Shown piece by piece: positions 8,617 to 16,440 of a stretch of DNA of 43,560 bases. The notes under the pieces were generated by a model. That model was given only the letters and a program-made list of their open reading frames with translations. It was not told the origin of the DNA and did no database searches. The DNA lies in contig SFMU01000011.1 of NCBI GenBank assembly GCA_004552965.1, positions 1 to 43,560 of the forward strand, written 5' to 3'. Every line of letters begins with the position of its first letter. Positions within the stretch are counted from its first letter, which is position 1. The DNA comes from Bacteroidales bacterium (GTDB lineage Bacteria; Bacteroidota; Bacteroidia; Bacteroidales; UBA932). Made by a program: the position numbers and the translations under genes.

Positions 8617-9456
8617 CTATTCAGTGGCATCCATGATTCCGCGAAGGTAGCCCACGGACTCGGCGATTCCCGGATGAGGGTTGCTGCCGTTCTTCTCGAA
8701 TTCGATGGAAATCTTTCCGGAATATCCAATCTTCCTCAAGGCCTTTATGATCTTGACGAAATCCATCTTGCCACGGCCCATCTCCCAGGTCTGGCCGGAC
8801 TTCGATGCATCGGTTTCGTCCTTGATGTGGATGTCGTAAATCCATTTCCCGTACTTGCGGATGTCCTTGGCGGCATCGAAGCCCGAGCGGTAGGTGTGGC
8901 CCAGATCCATGCAGCAGCCGATTCCAAGCGATGGGTCACCGACCTTCTCGACAACGGTACGGATGTCGGGGAAGGCGGCTCCGTCCGGCCCATGGGTATG
9001 GATCGCAACACGGATGCCGGTCTCCTTGACTTTCTCGATGACATAGTCCAGAAGTTCGTAGGCAGGAACACCGATGAACATGTCGTGGCCGTATCTGGCG
9101 ACATATTCAAATGTCCTGTCGACCTGCTCCTTGGTGTTCATGTAGATCGGTCCGAGAATATAGCCGTCGACACCGGCTGCGGCGCATTTTGCCTTGAATG
9201 CTTCCATCTGCTCCACCGTGGAGTTCAACGGGAGCCAGAAGTCCTTGATGGACAGATATTTGACATCCATGCTCCGAAGAAACTCCAGAGTCTGGTCAAT
9301 GTTGTAATTCCTGTACGAGAAACCCGCGATTCCGATGTTGAACTTATCGGATCCTCTCGGGGTCTTCACGGTCTGTGCCGAGACACCGACCGACAGCAGA
9401 AGCGCAGCGGCTGCCAACGCGGTCCGCAAGCGCAGAATGGTGTTTGATGCTTTCAT
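8617..9456 (-). CDS. Exported sugar phosphate isomerase/epimerase-like TIM-barrel protein
   Basis: 279 residues. An N-terminal signal peptide (hydrophobic ALAAAALLLSVGVSAQ ending near residue 28) precedes a xylose-isomerase-like TIM barrel (AP endonuclease family 2 fold). Metal-site style motifs are visible in order: HTHGPDG, MDLGHT, DIHIKDE and ISIEFE, which supply the His, Asp and Glu ligands expected for the family. Secreted members are common in Bacteroidota, usually with unknown carbohydrate substrates, so the reaction (keto-sugar isomerisation or epimerisation) is family-level inference. It lies 83 nt downstream of the LytTR gene on the same strand and may be the last gene of the ruvX-led train. 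No sugar-catabolic neighbour narrows the substrate. Confidence 0.85.
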   Translation of the reverse strand: MKASNTILRLRTALAAAALLLSVGVSAQTVKTPRGSDKFNIGIAGFSYRNYNIDQTLEFLRSMDVKYLSIKDFWLPLNSTVEQMEAFKAKCAAAGVDGYILGPIYMNTKEQVDRTFEYVARYGHDMFIGVPAYELLDYVIEKVKETGIRVAIHTHGPDGAAFPDIRTVVEKVGDPSLGIGCCMDLGHTYRSGFDAAKDIRKYGKWIYDIHIKDETDASKSGQTWEMGRGKMDFVKIIKALRKIGYSGKISIEFEKNGSNPHPGIAESVGYLRGIMDATE

Positions 9457-9539
9457 ATGTCTTATGTGGTTTTGGTTGCAAGGTTTTCTGAATATGCCAG
9501 GACAACCCGGTCGCCCGAGTCATCGCGGAAGGAACGATT

Positions 9540-10421
9540 TCAGGAAGGAAGTCCCAGCTCGGAAAAGGCCTTGATGTAGGTCTTGGAGATAGGAATCTCC
9601 TTGGAGACAGGCATTTCGAGAAGGGCGAACGAACGGCGGTTCTCGTAGCGGATCGATTTGATCCTTGTGGTGTTTATGAAATATGACCTGTGGCAGCGCA
9701 GGATAGTGGTGCCCTCGCAGAAGGCTTCGAAGCGCATGGAACTGCAGCGGAGCATGTAATTGGCAGTCTCTCCGTTAAGTTCATAGCAGATCTTCACATA
9801 GTTGTCCTGAGACTCGACATAACAGATTGAATCAGAATCTATCGTCAATTTTAGCGAACCGTTGGAATCACTGAGATTCAAGAGTTTGTGTCCGGGAGTG
9901 TCGACCGATGCCGTTGCAGGATTCTGCAGGGCTTCGACCTGTTTCTCAAGATCCTCTATCCTCTTGCGGAGCAGATTGTTCTCTTCGGCCTTCGCCTTGA
10001 AGGAAGCGTGACGGAAATACAGGGTGTAAGGAATCGAAAGGACCATAGCCACACAGAACAGCACTTTCAGGAAAAGCATCACGGTAAGGTGCATGTACTG
10101 GATAGAGAACAGCAGGTAGGTGATGGTGATCAGAAAATACTGGACAGCGATGACCCCTCCCATGAATCTGAGCGTGATGTCCTTCGTCCGTGTCCGCCTT
10201 GCTATCACCACCCAGGAAGCAGCCACAATGACCACACAGACGACATAGAAAAGGAGAGTCATCAAGAAGCGTCCCCGGGTCAGGCTGAGCCAGACAGTGC
10301 TGGAAAACGGATTGTAGAGTTCCAGGAAGAGGACGGAAAAGAGAATCAGGAATATGGTGGAACTCACATAGTGCTTCCTCCTGAGAAAATACTTCAAGTC
10401 CGGCATTATGAATTGCTGCAT
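9540..10421 (-). CDS. Membrane-anchored LytTR-family DNA-binding regulator
   Basis: About 293 residues. Four membrane segments lie at roughly 21-38, 53-76, 89-108 and 115-137. They are followed by a short coiled coil (around 143-168, ENNLLRKRIEDLEKQVEALQ) and a C-terminal LytTR domain (about 185-290) with the typical VESQDNYVKI and LRCHRSYFIN blocks. It is therefore a transcription factor tethered to the inner membrane, without a phospho-receiver domain. Its signal is presumably sensed by the membrane part. A Shine-Dalgarno AAGGAGG (complement of 10429-10435) is 7 nt from the ATG at 10421 but only 1 nt from an alternative ATG at 10427, which decides the start. It begins 14 nt after the acyl-CoA ligase stop, so the two are co-transcribed. 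Confidence 0.9.
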   Translation of the reverse strand: MQQFIMPDLKYFLRRKHYVSSTIFLILFSVLFLELYNPFSSTVWLSLTRGRFLMTLLFYVVCVVIVAASWVVIARRTRTKDITLRFMGGVIAVQYFLITITYLLFSIQYMHLTVMLFLKVLFCVAMVLSIPYTLYFRHASFKAKAEENNLLRKRIEDLEKQVEALQNPATASVDTPGHKLLNLSDSNGSLKLTIDSDSICYVESQDNYVKICYELNGETANYMLRCSSMRFEAFCEGTTILRCHRSYFINTTRIKSIRYENRRSFALLEMPVSKEIPISKTYIKAFSELGLPS

Positions 10422-10435
10422 ATTCATTCCTCCTT

Positions 10436-12091
10436 CTATTTGGATCTTTGATAAAGAAATCTCTTGATGCTCCTCTTCGGAGTCCTTTCGAAATCTTCAG
10501 GCATGAACTCGACGTTCCTGATGCGGGAATAGTTCGGCAACTGCCTGTTTATCTCCGGAACAGCCTCGCGTATCCTTGCCTCGACATCCGCCTTGCTGAG
10601 GGAATCGAGACTTCCCTGCTGGTAGTCAGGATAGACCAGGGCAGTCAGGGCCCCTTCATCTTCGATGACCAGGGAATCCACGACATAGGCCACATTGTTG
10701 AGAATTCCTTCTATCTCTTCAGGATAGATGTTCTGACCGGAAGGCCCCAGAATCATGCACTTGGACCGGCCACGGAGATACAGATAGCCATCGGCATCGA
10801 TGAGACCCATGTCTCCGGTCTTCATCCAGCCGTCTTCGGTGAAAGACTCCCTTGTGGCGCTTTCATTCTTGTAATAGCCGAGAAAGACATTGTCGCCCCG
10901 GACCTGGACTTCGCCCGGCACATTCTGCGGGTCCGATGAATCGATACGGATTTCCATGTTCGGAACAATCGTGCCGCACGAGAAGAGCCGGGTCTCCTCC
11001 CATGGAGCGAAAGCGATGATCGGAGCGCACTCCGTCATTCCGTAACCGACAGTGAAAGGGAAGCCGATTTTCCTGAAGAAACGCTCCACCTCGGGATTGA
11101 AGGCTGCCCCTCCGATGATCACCTCCACAAAGTTCCCGCCGAAAGCGGCGACCAGTTCCTTGAGAATCTTCTTCTCCAGGTAAGAATCGAGGCCAGGAAT
11201 CTTGAAGAAGAGTTTGTTGCGGTCGATGATGGGCTTGAGTTTCGACTTGTAGATCTTCTCGATGATGAGGGGTACCGCGATGATCACATCCGGCTTGATT
11301 TCGGAGAAAGCCTTCAGGATGATCTTCGGGCTGGGAACCCTGGTCAGGAAATGCACATGCATGCCCACTGTCATCTCGTACAGGAACTCGAACATCAGAC
11401 CGTACATGTGGGCAAGAGGAAGCATCGAAACCACCTTGTTGCCCCTTCCCATCTGCGGAAGAGCCCTCTTCTTGACGAAGTCCATGTTGGACCAGATAGC
11501 CCGGTAAGGGATCATGACACCTTTCGAAAATCCAGAAGTGCCTGATGTATAGTTGATTATCGCGAGTTCATCAGGAGAGTCCCCATAGTAGTCGAGGTCC
11601 TCGGGGCCGAAGGAGTCAGGATACTTCTGACCGAAGAACTCGTTCAGATGGCATCTGACATATTCCATTTCCTCGCTTCGTGAATATACTATCCTGAGAC
11701 TGTTGATCTGGACCACGACCTGCACGGAAGGCATCTCGGAAATCTCGAGACCCTCCCAGATCACGTCATCGGCAAAAAGGACCTTCGCCTCGGAATGGTT
11801 GACGAGATAATGAATGTTTCCCGACTTGAATTCGTGCAGGATCGGCACCGGAACAGCCCCATAAGTCAGAGCGGCGAGGAAGCATACTCCCCAGTTCGCC
11901 TGATTCTTCGAACACAGAGCCACCTTGTCGCCAACTTTGAGCCCGCATTTGTCGAATGCGATGTGAAGTTTGGCGATACGCAGCGCGACTTCCGAATATG
12001 GCAAGGTCGCACCCTGGTAATTCGAAAGCGCAGGCTGGTCCCAGTTCTCCTGGAAACTCTTCTGCAACTGTTTATTGACTGACGTGAACAT
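10436..12091 (-). CDS. Long-chain fatty acid-CoA ligase / AMP-binding enzyme
   Basis: 551 residues, an ANL-superfamily adenylating enzyme. It activates a carboxylic acid, most likely a fatty acid, with ATP to an acyl-adenylate and then the CoA thioester. The phosphate-binding loop YTSGTSGFSKG lies at 181-191. Later motifs are GYGMTEC, TGDMGLIDADGYLYLRGR and the hinge/C-domain GQNIYPEEIE, with TPKRSIKRF containing the candidate C-terminal catalytic lysine. Length and motif order match FadD-like synthetases. No membrane segment is seen. It starts 16 nt after the M23-LysM gene stop and is followed by the LytTR regulator, so it sits inside the long minus-strand train. An acyl-ACP synthetase role cannot be excluded. 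Confidence 0.9.
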   Translation of the reverse strand: MFTSVNKQLQKSFQENWDQPALSNYQGATLPYSEVALRIAKLHIAFDKCGLKVGDKVALCSKNQANWGVCFLAALTYGAVPVPILHEFKSGNIHYLVNHSEAKVLFADDVIWEGLEISEMPSVQVVVQINSLRIVYSRSEEMEYVRCHLNEFFGQKYPDSFGPEDLDYYGDSPDELAIINYTSGTSGFSKGVMIPYRAIWSNMDFVKKRALPQMGRGNKVVSMLPLAHMYGLMFEFLYEMTVGMHVHFLTRVPSPKIILKAFSEIKPDVIIAVPLIIEKIYKSKLKPIIDRNKLFFKIPGLDSYLEKKILKELVAAFGGNFVEVIIGGAAFNPEVERFFRKIGFPFTVGYGMTECAPIIAFAPWEETRLFSCGTIVPNMEIRIDSSDPQNVPGEVQVRGDNVFLGYYKNESATRESFTEDGWMKTGDMGLIDADGYLYLRGRSKCMILGPSGQNIYPEEIEGILNNVAYVVDSLVIEDEGALTALVYPDYQQGSLDSLSKADVEARIREAVPEINRQLPNYSRIRNVEFMPEDFERTPKRSIKRFLYQRSK

Positions 12092-12107
12092 TATTCAGAT
12101 GGAAGGA

Positions 12108-13175
12108 TCATTTTACCCGGATCTTTTTCCCAAGCTGAAGGAGCGTCGTCTCCTTGATTCCGTTCAGCTGGCACAAAGCCCTGACAGTAGTATGGTATTT
12201 TTTGGCAAGCGCGCCCAAGGTGTCTCCCTGCCTGATGGTATGATACTGCATGGCAGCGGCCGCCTTTCTTGCTTCTTCCTCTTTCCTGGCGGCTTCCGCC
12301 TTGTCACGCGCATCCCCCTCCTCGATGTCTATCTCTTCCTGCTCGCTCTCTGGCACATACCTGCTGCTCGCATTCAGATACTTCTTCTTCAGGACGAAAA
12401 CCCTGTGTCTCAGAGTGCCCGACTCGAAATCGATGAGCCACTCCGGATCGAAGGCATAGCCCTTGTAGCGGGTTTCGAAATGAAGGTGCGGCCCGGTGGA
12501 CCTGCCTGTCGAGCCACCGAGACCTATGATGGAACCGGCGCTCACCCATTCGTCCTCTTCGACCATGATCTTGGAAAGGTGGCCGTAGAACGTCTCCAGG
12601 CCATTCTCATGCCTGATTATGACGAGGTTGCCATAGGCCTTGTAACGATGGGCGATACGGACTCTGCCGTCAAAGGCGGCATAGACCGGCGTCCCGATAT
12701 TCAAAGGCAGGTCGACACCCATGTGGCGTCTGCGATGCCTGTAGCCGAATTTCGAATATACCTTCGTCTGATTCGGACAACGGTAGCCGCCGAGCGAATC
12801 GACAATCCAGAGTGCAGTCTCCGACGGCAGGGTCTCATCCGATACTTTGTACGGATTGGGCAGAGTATGTTCCCAGAACTCGTTGAAGACAGTGTTGTTC
12901 TGGGCCCGGCAAGGATCCTTGATGTACTTCCAGGTGTTGTCCGCAAAAAGAAGGATCTTCACGGTCGAATCGGCCGTGGACAATGTGTCCATGGGAACCT
13001 GGCCGGACAGATCCATCGACTTCATCGGCTGAAGCATAGGGCGGGGAAGGATGAGTTCTGCCTGTTTCTTGGTCTTGATGAGTGAATCCTGCGCTTCTGC
13101 AGGTCTTGGCGCCAGCATCAGAATGATGGCGAGTGCAACATAGCGGATGGTATCAGTCAGTGTTTTTGTGTCCAC
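12108..13175 (-). CDS. M23 murein endopeptidase with C-terminal LysM
   Basis: 355 residues. A signal peptide (ending near PAEAQ, residue 29) is followed by an M23/LytM zinc endopeptidase domain (about 130-240), a Lys/Glu/Ala-rich linker (about 288-308) and one LysM domain (311-355) for peptidoglycan binding. The catalytic set is complete: HxxxD in HMGVD (H151, D155), FYGHL (H199) and HLH (H230, H232). It should cleave peptide cross-links in the cell wall. The start is a GTG (complement of 13173-13175), since no ATG precedes the signal sequence. It begins 12 nt after the phosphohexomutase stop and ends 16 nt before the acyl-CoA ligase ATG. Contrast the degenerate M23 protein at 15604. Confidence 0.92.
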   Translation of the reverse strand: MDTKTLTDTIRYVALAIILMLAPRPAEAQDSLIKTKKQAELILPRPMLQPMKSMDLSGQVPMDTLSTADSTVKILLFADNTWKYIKDPCRAQNNTVFNEFWEHTLPNPYKVSDETLPSETALWIVDSLGGYRCPNQTKVYSKFGYRHRRRHMGVDLPLNIGTPVYAAFDGRVRIAHRYKAYGNLVIIRHENGLETFYGHLSKIMVEEDEWVSAGSIIGLGGSTGRSTGPHLHFETRYKGYAFDPEWLIDFESGTLRHRVFVLKKKYLNASSRYVPESEQEEIDIEEGDARDKAEAARKEEEARKAAAAMQYHTIRQGDTLGALAKKYHTTVRALCQLNGIKETTLLQLGKKIRVK

Positions 13176-13187
13176 GTTTTCGCAACT

Positions 13188-14543
13188 TTACTTTGCTCCG
13201 AACTTGTCAGAAAGCAATTGACGGGCAGCGTTTGTCTTTTCTCCCAGAAGTTCATCAGTAGCTGCTTCACATATGAATCTGAGATATGGTTCGGTGTTGG
13301 ACGGGCGTACATTGAACCACCACTTTTCGAACTCGATGCGATAGCCGTCGAAATCCATGAAAGCGGTCGGTTTCTCCAGGGAAGTGAAATAGTCCTTAAG
13401 AGCTTCCATTGCTCCAGCCTTGTCCTCTATCCTGAAATTGATCTCCCCGGAGCTGCGGTAGTGGGAAATGGATCTTATCAGACCGCTGAAGGTCTTCCCT
13501 TCGGCCTTCAGGGAAGCGACGATGCCCAGTACAAGAATGGAAGCGAGCATGCCGCTGTCCGAATAGAAGAAATCACGGAAATAGTAGTGGCCGGCAAGTT
13601 CTCCGCCCCAGATTCCGTCGATCTCGCGGAGTTTCCTGGCGGCAAAGGCGCGGCCCACCTTCCATGTCTGCATCCTGATACCCATCGGTTCGAGGAACTC
13701 GCCCACGGACTTCGAGCTCCGGATGTCCTGAAGCACCAGACCCTTCTCTCCCCTCTTCTCCACGAAATACTTTCCGAGCACTGCGATGATCAGGTCCGGA
13801 GACACAAAGTGTCCTTCATCATCGACGAACATCACCCTGTCGGCATCACCGTCATAGATCACACCGACATCGGCCCCGGTCTCCCTGACCAGAGCTTCGA
13901 GAGGCTCGACATTCTTGTGGATGAGAGGGTTAGGCTCGTGGTTAGGGAAGGTTCCGTCGATTTCATCGAATATGTAGGAATGACTGTCACCGAATATTTC
14001 GCGGGCGAAAAGGCAGGACATTCCGTTCGAGAGGTCGAAAGCGACCCTGATGCCGGAAAGGTCGGAAAGGTAGCCCCGGAGGAAGGTGACATATTCGTCA
14101 TGGATGTCCATCGGGATGACCTTGCCCCTCTGTTCCGCAACAGGAGTCGGCCTGCCCTCGGAAATCCACTGCTGAATCTGCCCCAGTCCGGAATCAAGAC
14201 CGACCGGAAGGGCATTCTCGCGGGATACCTTCATTCCGTTGTACTCCCTCGGATTGTGGGAGGCAGTAATCTGCACCGAAGCTTTGAATCCGTACCTGGC
14301 CGTCCCGAAATAGACCATCGGAGTGGAACTCAGGCCCAGGTCAACCACATCGGCTCCGGCATCGTTGATGCCTTTCACGAGCCACTCGTGGATCTCCGGA
14401 GAAGAGACCCGGCAATCCCTGCCGACGAGCACCCTGTCGGTGCCAAGCAGTTCCGGGATGAAGTAGCCGACCTTGTAGGCGACTTCCCTGTCGAAGTCCA
14501 CATTGTAGACTCCCCTGATATCATATGCGTGGAATGCTCCCAT
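13188..14543 (-). CDS. Phosphomannomutase/phosphoglucomutase
   Basis: 451 residues, of the alpha-D-phosphohexomutase superfamily. It interconverts hexose-6-phosphate and hexose-1-phosphate for nucleotide-sugar synthesis. The phosphoserine loop TASHNP is at 93-98 (S95). The Mg2+ loop DGDADR is at 231-236. The sugar-specificity loop GGELAGH is at 313-319, and its GE.SGH-like form fits mannose/glucose-type (ManB/AlgC) enzymes. The C-terminal phosphate-binding RPSNTEPYLR is present. The chosen start gives MGAFHAYDIRG, the normal family N-terminus. A longer in-frame extension overlaps def and is non-homologous in character. It starts 22 nt after the def stop, in the ruvX-def-mutase train. Confidence 0.93.
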   Translation of the reverse strand: MGAFHAYDIRGVYNVDFDREVAYKVGYFIPELLGTDRVLVGRDCRVSSPEIHEWLVKGINDAGADVVDLGLSSTPMVYFGTARYGFKASVQITASHNPREYNGMKVSRENALPVGLDSGLGQIQQWISEGRPTPVAEQRGKVIPMDIHDEYVTFLRGYLSDLSGIRVAFDLSNGMSCLFAREIFGDSHSYIFDEIDGTFPNHEPNPLIHKNVEPLEALVRETGADVGVIYDGDADRVMFVDDEGHFVSPDLIIAVLGKYFVEKRGEKGLVLQDIRSSKSVGEFLEPMGIRMQTWKVGRAFAARKLREIDGIWGGELAGHYYFRDFFYSDSGMLASILVLGIVASLKAEGKTFSGLIRSISHYRSSGEINFRIEDKAGAMEALKDYFTSLEKPTAFMDFDGYRIEFEKWWFNVRPSNTEPYLRFICEAATDELLGEKTNAARQLLSDKFGAK

Positions 14544-14565
14544 ATTCTTATGCTTTCTTATGCTG

Positions 14566-15120
14566 TTACTTGATCTTAGACAAATATCTGACGGCGACTT
14601 TGCCCGCCTGGATGCCGGCAAGTTTCCTGGAAATGATCTTTTTGCGGATCGGCGCGACATGGTCGATGAAAAGGTCCCCGTCCAGATGGGACATCTCATG
14701 CTGGACCATCCTGCAGGCGAACTTGTCGAAAGTCTCGGTCACCTTCTCGAAGTCCTCGTTGAGATACTCCACGGTGATGCTTTCCGGCCTGACGACGTCG
14801 CAATAGACGTTAGGGATGCTGAGACAGCCTTCCGAATATTCAGCCTTCTTCCCGCTCTCCGCGATGACTTCAGGATTGATCATGACCCTGACGAAATCCT
14901 TGAGGTACGGGTAGACGTCAACCATGTCCCTGCCATCGACGATCAGCAGCCTCTTGCTCACTCCCACCTGAGGAGCGGCAAGTCCGCAGCCTTCGGACTT
15001 CTTCAGGGTTTCCTTCATGTCGGCGACAAGCCTGACGATGTCTTCCCTTTCTTCGGGGTCGACCGGTTCGGCGACTTTCCTGAGCACCTCCGAGCCGTAA
15101 AGATAGATTGGCAGTATCAT
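14566..15120 (-). CDS. def: Peptide deformylase
   Basis: 184 residues. A cytosolic metalloenzyme that removes the formyl group from the N-terminal Met of new proteins. All three signature motifs are present: GCGLAAPQVG (44-53), EGCLS (97-101, metal-binding Cys) and HEMSH (141-145, two His ligands and the catalytic Glu), as QHEMSHLDG. Length is normal. Its ATG overlaps the ruvX stop by 4 nt, so translation is probably coupled. Confidence 0.97.
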   Translation of the reverse strand: MILPIYLYGSEVLRKVAEPVDPEEREDIVRLVADMKETLKKSEGCGLAAPQVGVSKRLLIVDGRDMVDVYPYLKDFVRVMINPEVIAESGKKAEYSEGCLSIPNVYCDVVRPESITVEYLNEDFEKVTETFDKFACRMVQHEMSHLDGDLFIDHVAPIRKKIISRKLAGIQAGKVAVRYLSKIK

Positions 15121-15542
15121 TTTTCGCTGTTTTTTACGCGGTCAAGATAGCTCTGAAGGATGATCGCCGCACTGATCCGGTCAACTGAATTCTTGTCTCT
15201 CCTGTCCCTGGCTTTCATTCCGCCGTCAATCATTGCCCTGTGGGCGAGCACCGAAGTGAAACGTTCGTCCTCAAGGGCGACAGGAACATCCGGAAAAGCC
15301 TTTTTCAGGTTCTTCAGGAATATGTCCACATCGGCCGCGGCTTCCGAAGGAGAGTTGTCCATATTCATCGGATAGCCAACCACGAAGCAGGTCACCGACT
15401 CCTTTTGAGCATATTTTTTGAGATAATCTATTATATTTGCACCCGGGACAGTTTCCAAAGGAGACGCGAAGATGCAGAGCGGGTCGCTGACTGCGACTCC
15501 GACCCGTTTACGTCCGTAATCTATACCGATGATTCTGTCCAT
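15117..15542 (-). CDS. ruvX: Holliday junction resolvase-like protein RuvX/YqgF
   Basis: 141 residues. An RNase H-fold protein with GIDYGRKRVGVAVSD at the N-terminus (first catalytic Asp), VGYPMNMD in the middle and DERFTS followed by DRISAAIILQSYL near the end. These are the conserved YqgF/RuvX blocks. The family is linked to pre-16S rRNA 5' maturation and to Holliday-junction cleavage. The start is the ATG complementary to 15540-15542, 21 nt below a full promoter; upstream extension of the frame is excluded by that promoter. It is the first gene of the ruvX-def-mutase-M23 train. Confidence 0.94.
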   Translation of the reverse strand: MDRIIGIDYGRKRVGVAVSDPLCIFASPLETVPGANIIDYLKKYAQKESVTCFVVGYPMNMDNSPSEAAADVDIFLKNLKKAFPDVPVALEDERFTSVLAHRAMIDGGMKARDRRDKNSVDRISAAIILQSYLDRVKNSEK

Positions 15543-15562
15543 TTTATGCAAATACAAGCTTG

Positions 15563-15594
15563 CAAATTTAAAAAATAAACCGGTATTTGACAAA
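15563..15594 (-). promoter_or_regulatory. Promoter of the ruvX-def-mutase-M23-acyl ligase train
   Basis: On the minus strand TTTG (15594-15591), a 20-bp spacer and TAAATTTG (15570-15563) form a perfect match to the Bacteroidota consensus. The expected transcript start is near 15556. It lies within the 61-bp divergent gap between ruvX and the M23-like gene. Confidence 0.82.
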
Positions 15595-15603
15595 TCATAC
15601 AAT

Positions 15604-16440
15604 ATGTCCAGACATAAAACGGAAGACTTCCGCCTGACGCTTTCAGACAGCAGCACCGCGGACCACATCTGGTCTCTGAAGTTCAAGAGAAGCCAGTTCC
15701 TGGTGACAGCAATCACCGTCATCGTGGTGCTTTCCGGCGCTTATTTCGCCCTCTACGGGCTGACTCCGATCCGCACTCTGATACCAGGATACCCGAATGC
15801 AGAGACCAAGAGGAAGGCAATCGAAAGCGCCATCCGGATCGACTCGCTGGAGAAGATAATCGTCAGATGGGAACTGTACTCGGACAACCTCCTGAGAGTG
15901 GTAAGCGGGGAGGCTCCGATGAATATCGACAGCATATTCAATGCGAAGAGTCTCGAATCCGACTCTGCTCCCGATGCGGAAGCCGCAGGCAGCGACTCGA
16001 CCCTCAGGGCTCTGGTAGCCTCCGAAAGCCGCTTCGAGATCAAGAACACGGCCGAGAGGATACTCCCGCTCGAGGGGATTCATTTCTTCTCTCCCGTCAA
16101 GGGCGTGCTCACAGGGGAATATGACAGGTTCCTGCACCCGTACATAGAAATCACCACCAGTGAGAACAATGCCGTCGCTTCCGTTCTGGAAGGCACGGTG
16201 GTAAGCACTTCCTGGAGTGACACGGACGGCTATGCCATCTGCATCCAGCATCCGGGAGACCTGATCACCATCTACCGGCACAATGCCCGGCTCATGAAGA
16301 AGACAGGTGACAAGGTCAACGCGGGCAGCACGATTGGAATCACCGCCAAGGCCGAAGGGACAACCGGAGGAGGCAGCCTGATCTTCGAGATGTGGCACAA
16401 GGGTGAATCGGTCGATCCGGCAAAATACATTACATTCTGA
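15604..16440 (+). CDS. Degenerate M23/LytM-domain membrane protein (likely not catalytic)
   Basis: 278 residues. A short cytoplasmic N-terminus is followed by one membrane segment (about 31-51), a probable coiled region (about 65-100) and a C-terminal M23 beta-sheet domain (about 155-275), presumably periplasmic. The domain is recognisable from FSPVKGVLTGEYD and DGYAICIQHPGDLITIYRH and from a GDKVNAGSTIG hairpin. The zinc ligands are changed: HxxxD reads HPYIE (178-182) and HLHFE reads SLIFE (258-262), leaving H226. It probably acts as a non-enzymatic LytM factor, as EnvC and NlpD do when they activate amidases. The ATG at 15604 is chosen; upstream codons lie across the ruvX promoter. Its TGA overlaps the dxr ATG by 1 nt. 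Confidence 0.85.
   Translation: MSRHKTEDFRLTLSDSSTADHIWSLKFKRSQFLVTAITVIVVLSGAYFALYGLTPIRTLIPGYPNAETKRKAIESAIRIDSLEKIIVRWELYSDNLLRVVSGEAPMNIDSIFNAKSLESDSAPDAEAAGSDSTLRALVASESRFEIKNTAERILPLEGIHFFSPVKGVLTGEYDRFLHPYIEITTSENNAVASVLEGTVVSTSWSDTDGYAICIQHPGDLITIYRHNARLMKKTGDKVNAGSTIGITAKAEGTTGGGSLIFEMWHKGESVDPAKYITF

Noticed and set aside
13218..14573. Plus-strand open frame of about 450 codons
   Set aside because: It is a shadow of the phosphohexomutase gene caused by GC-rich codon use.
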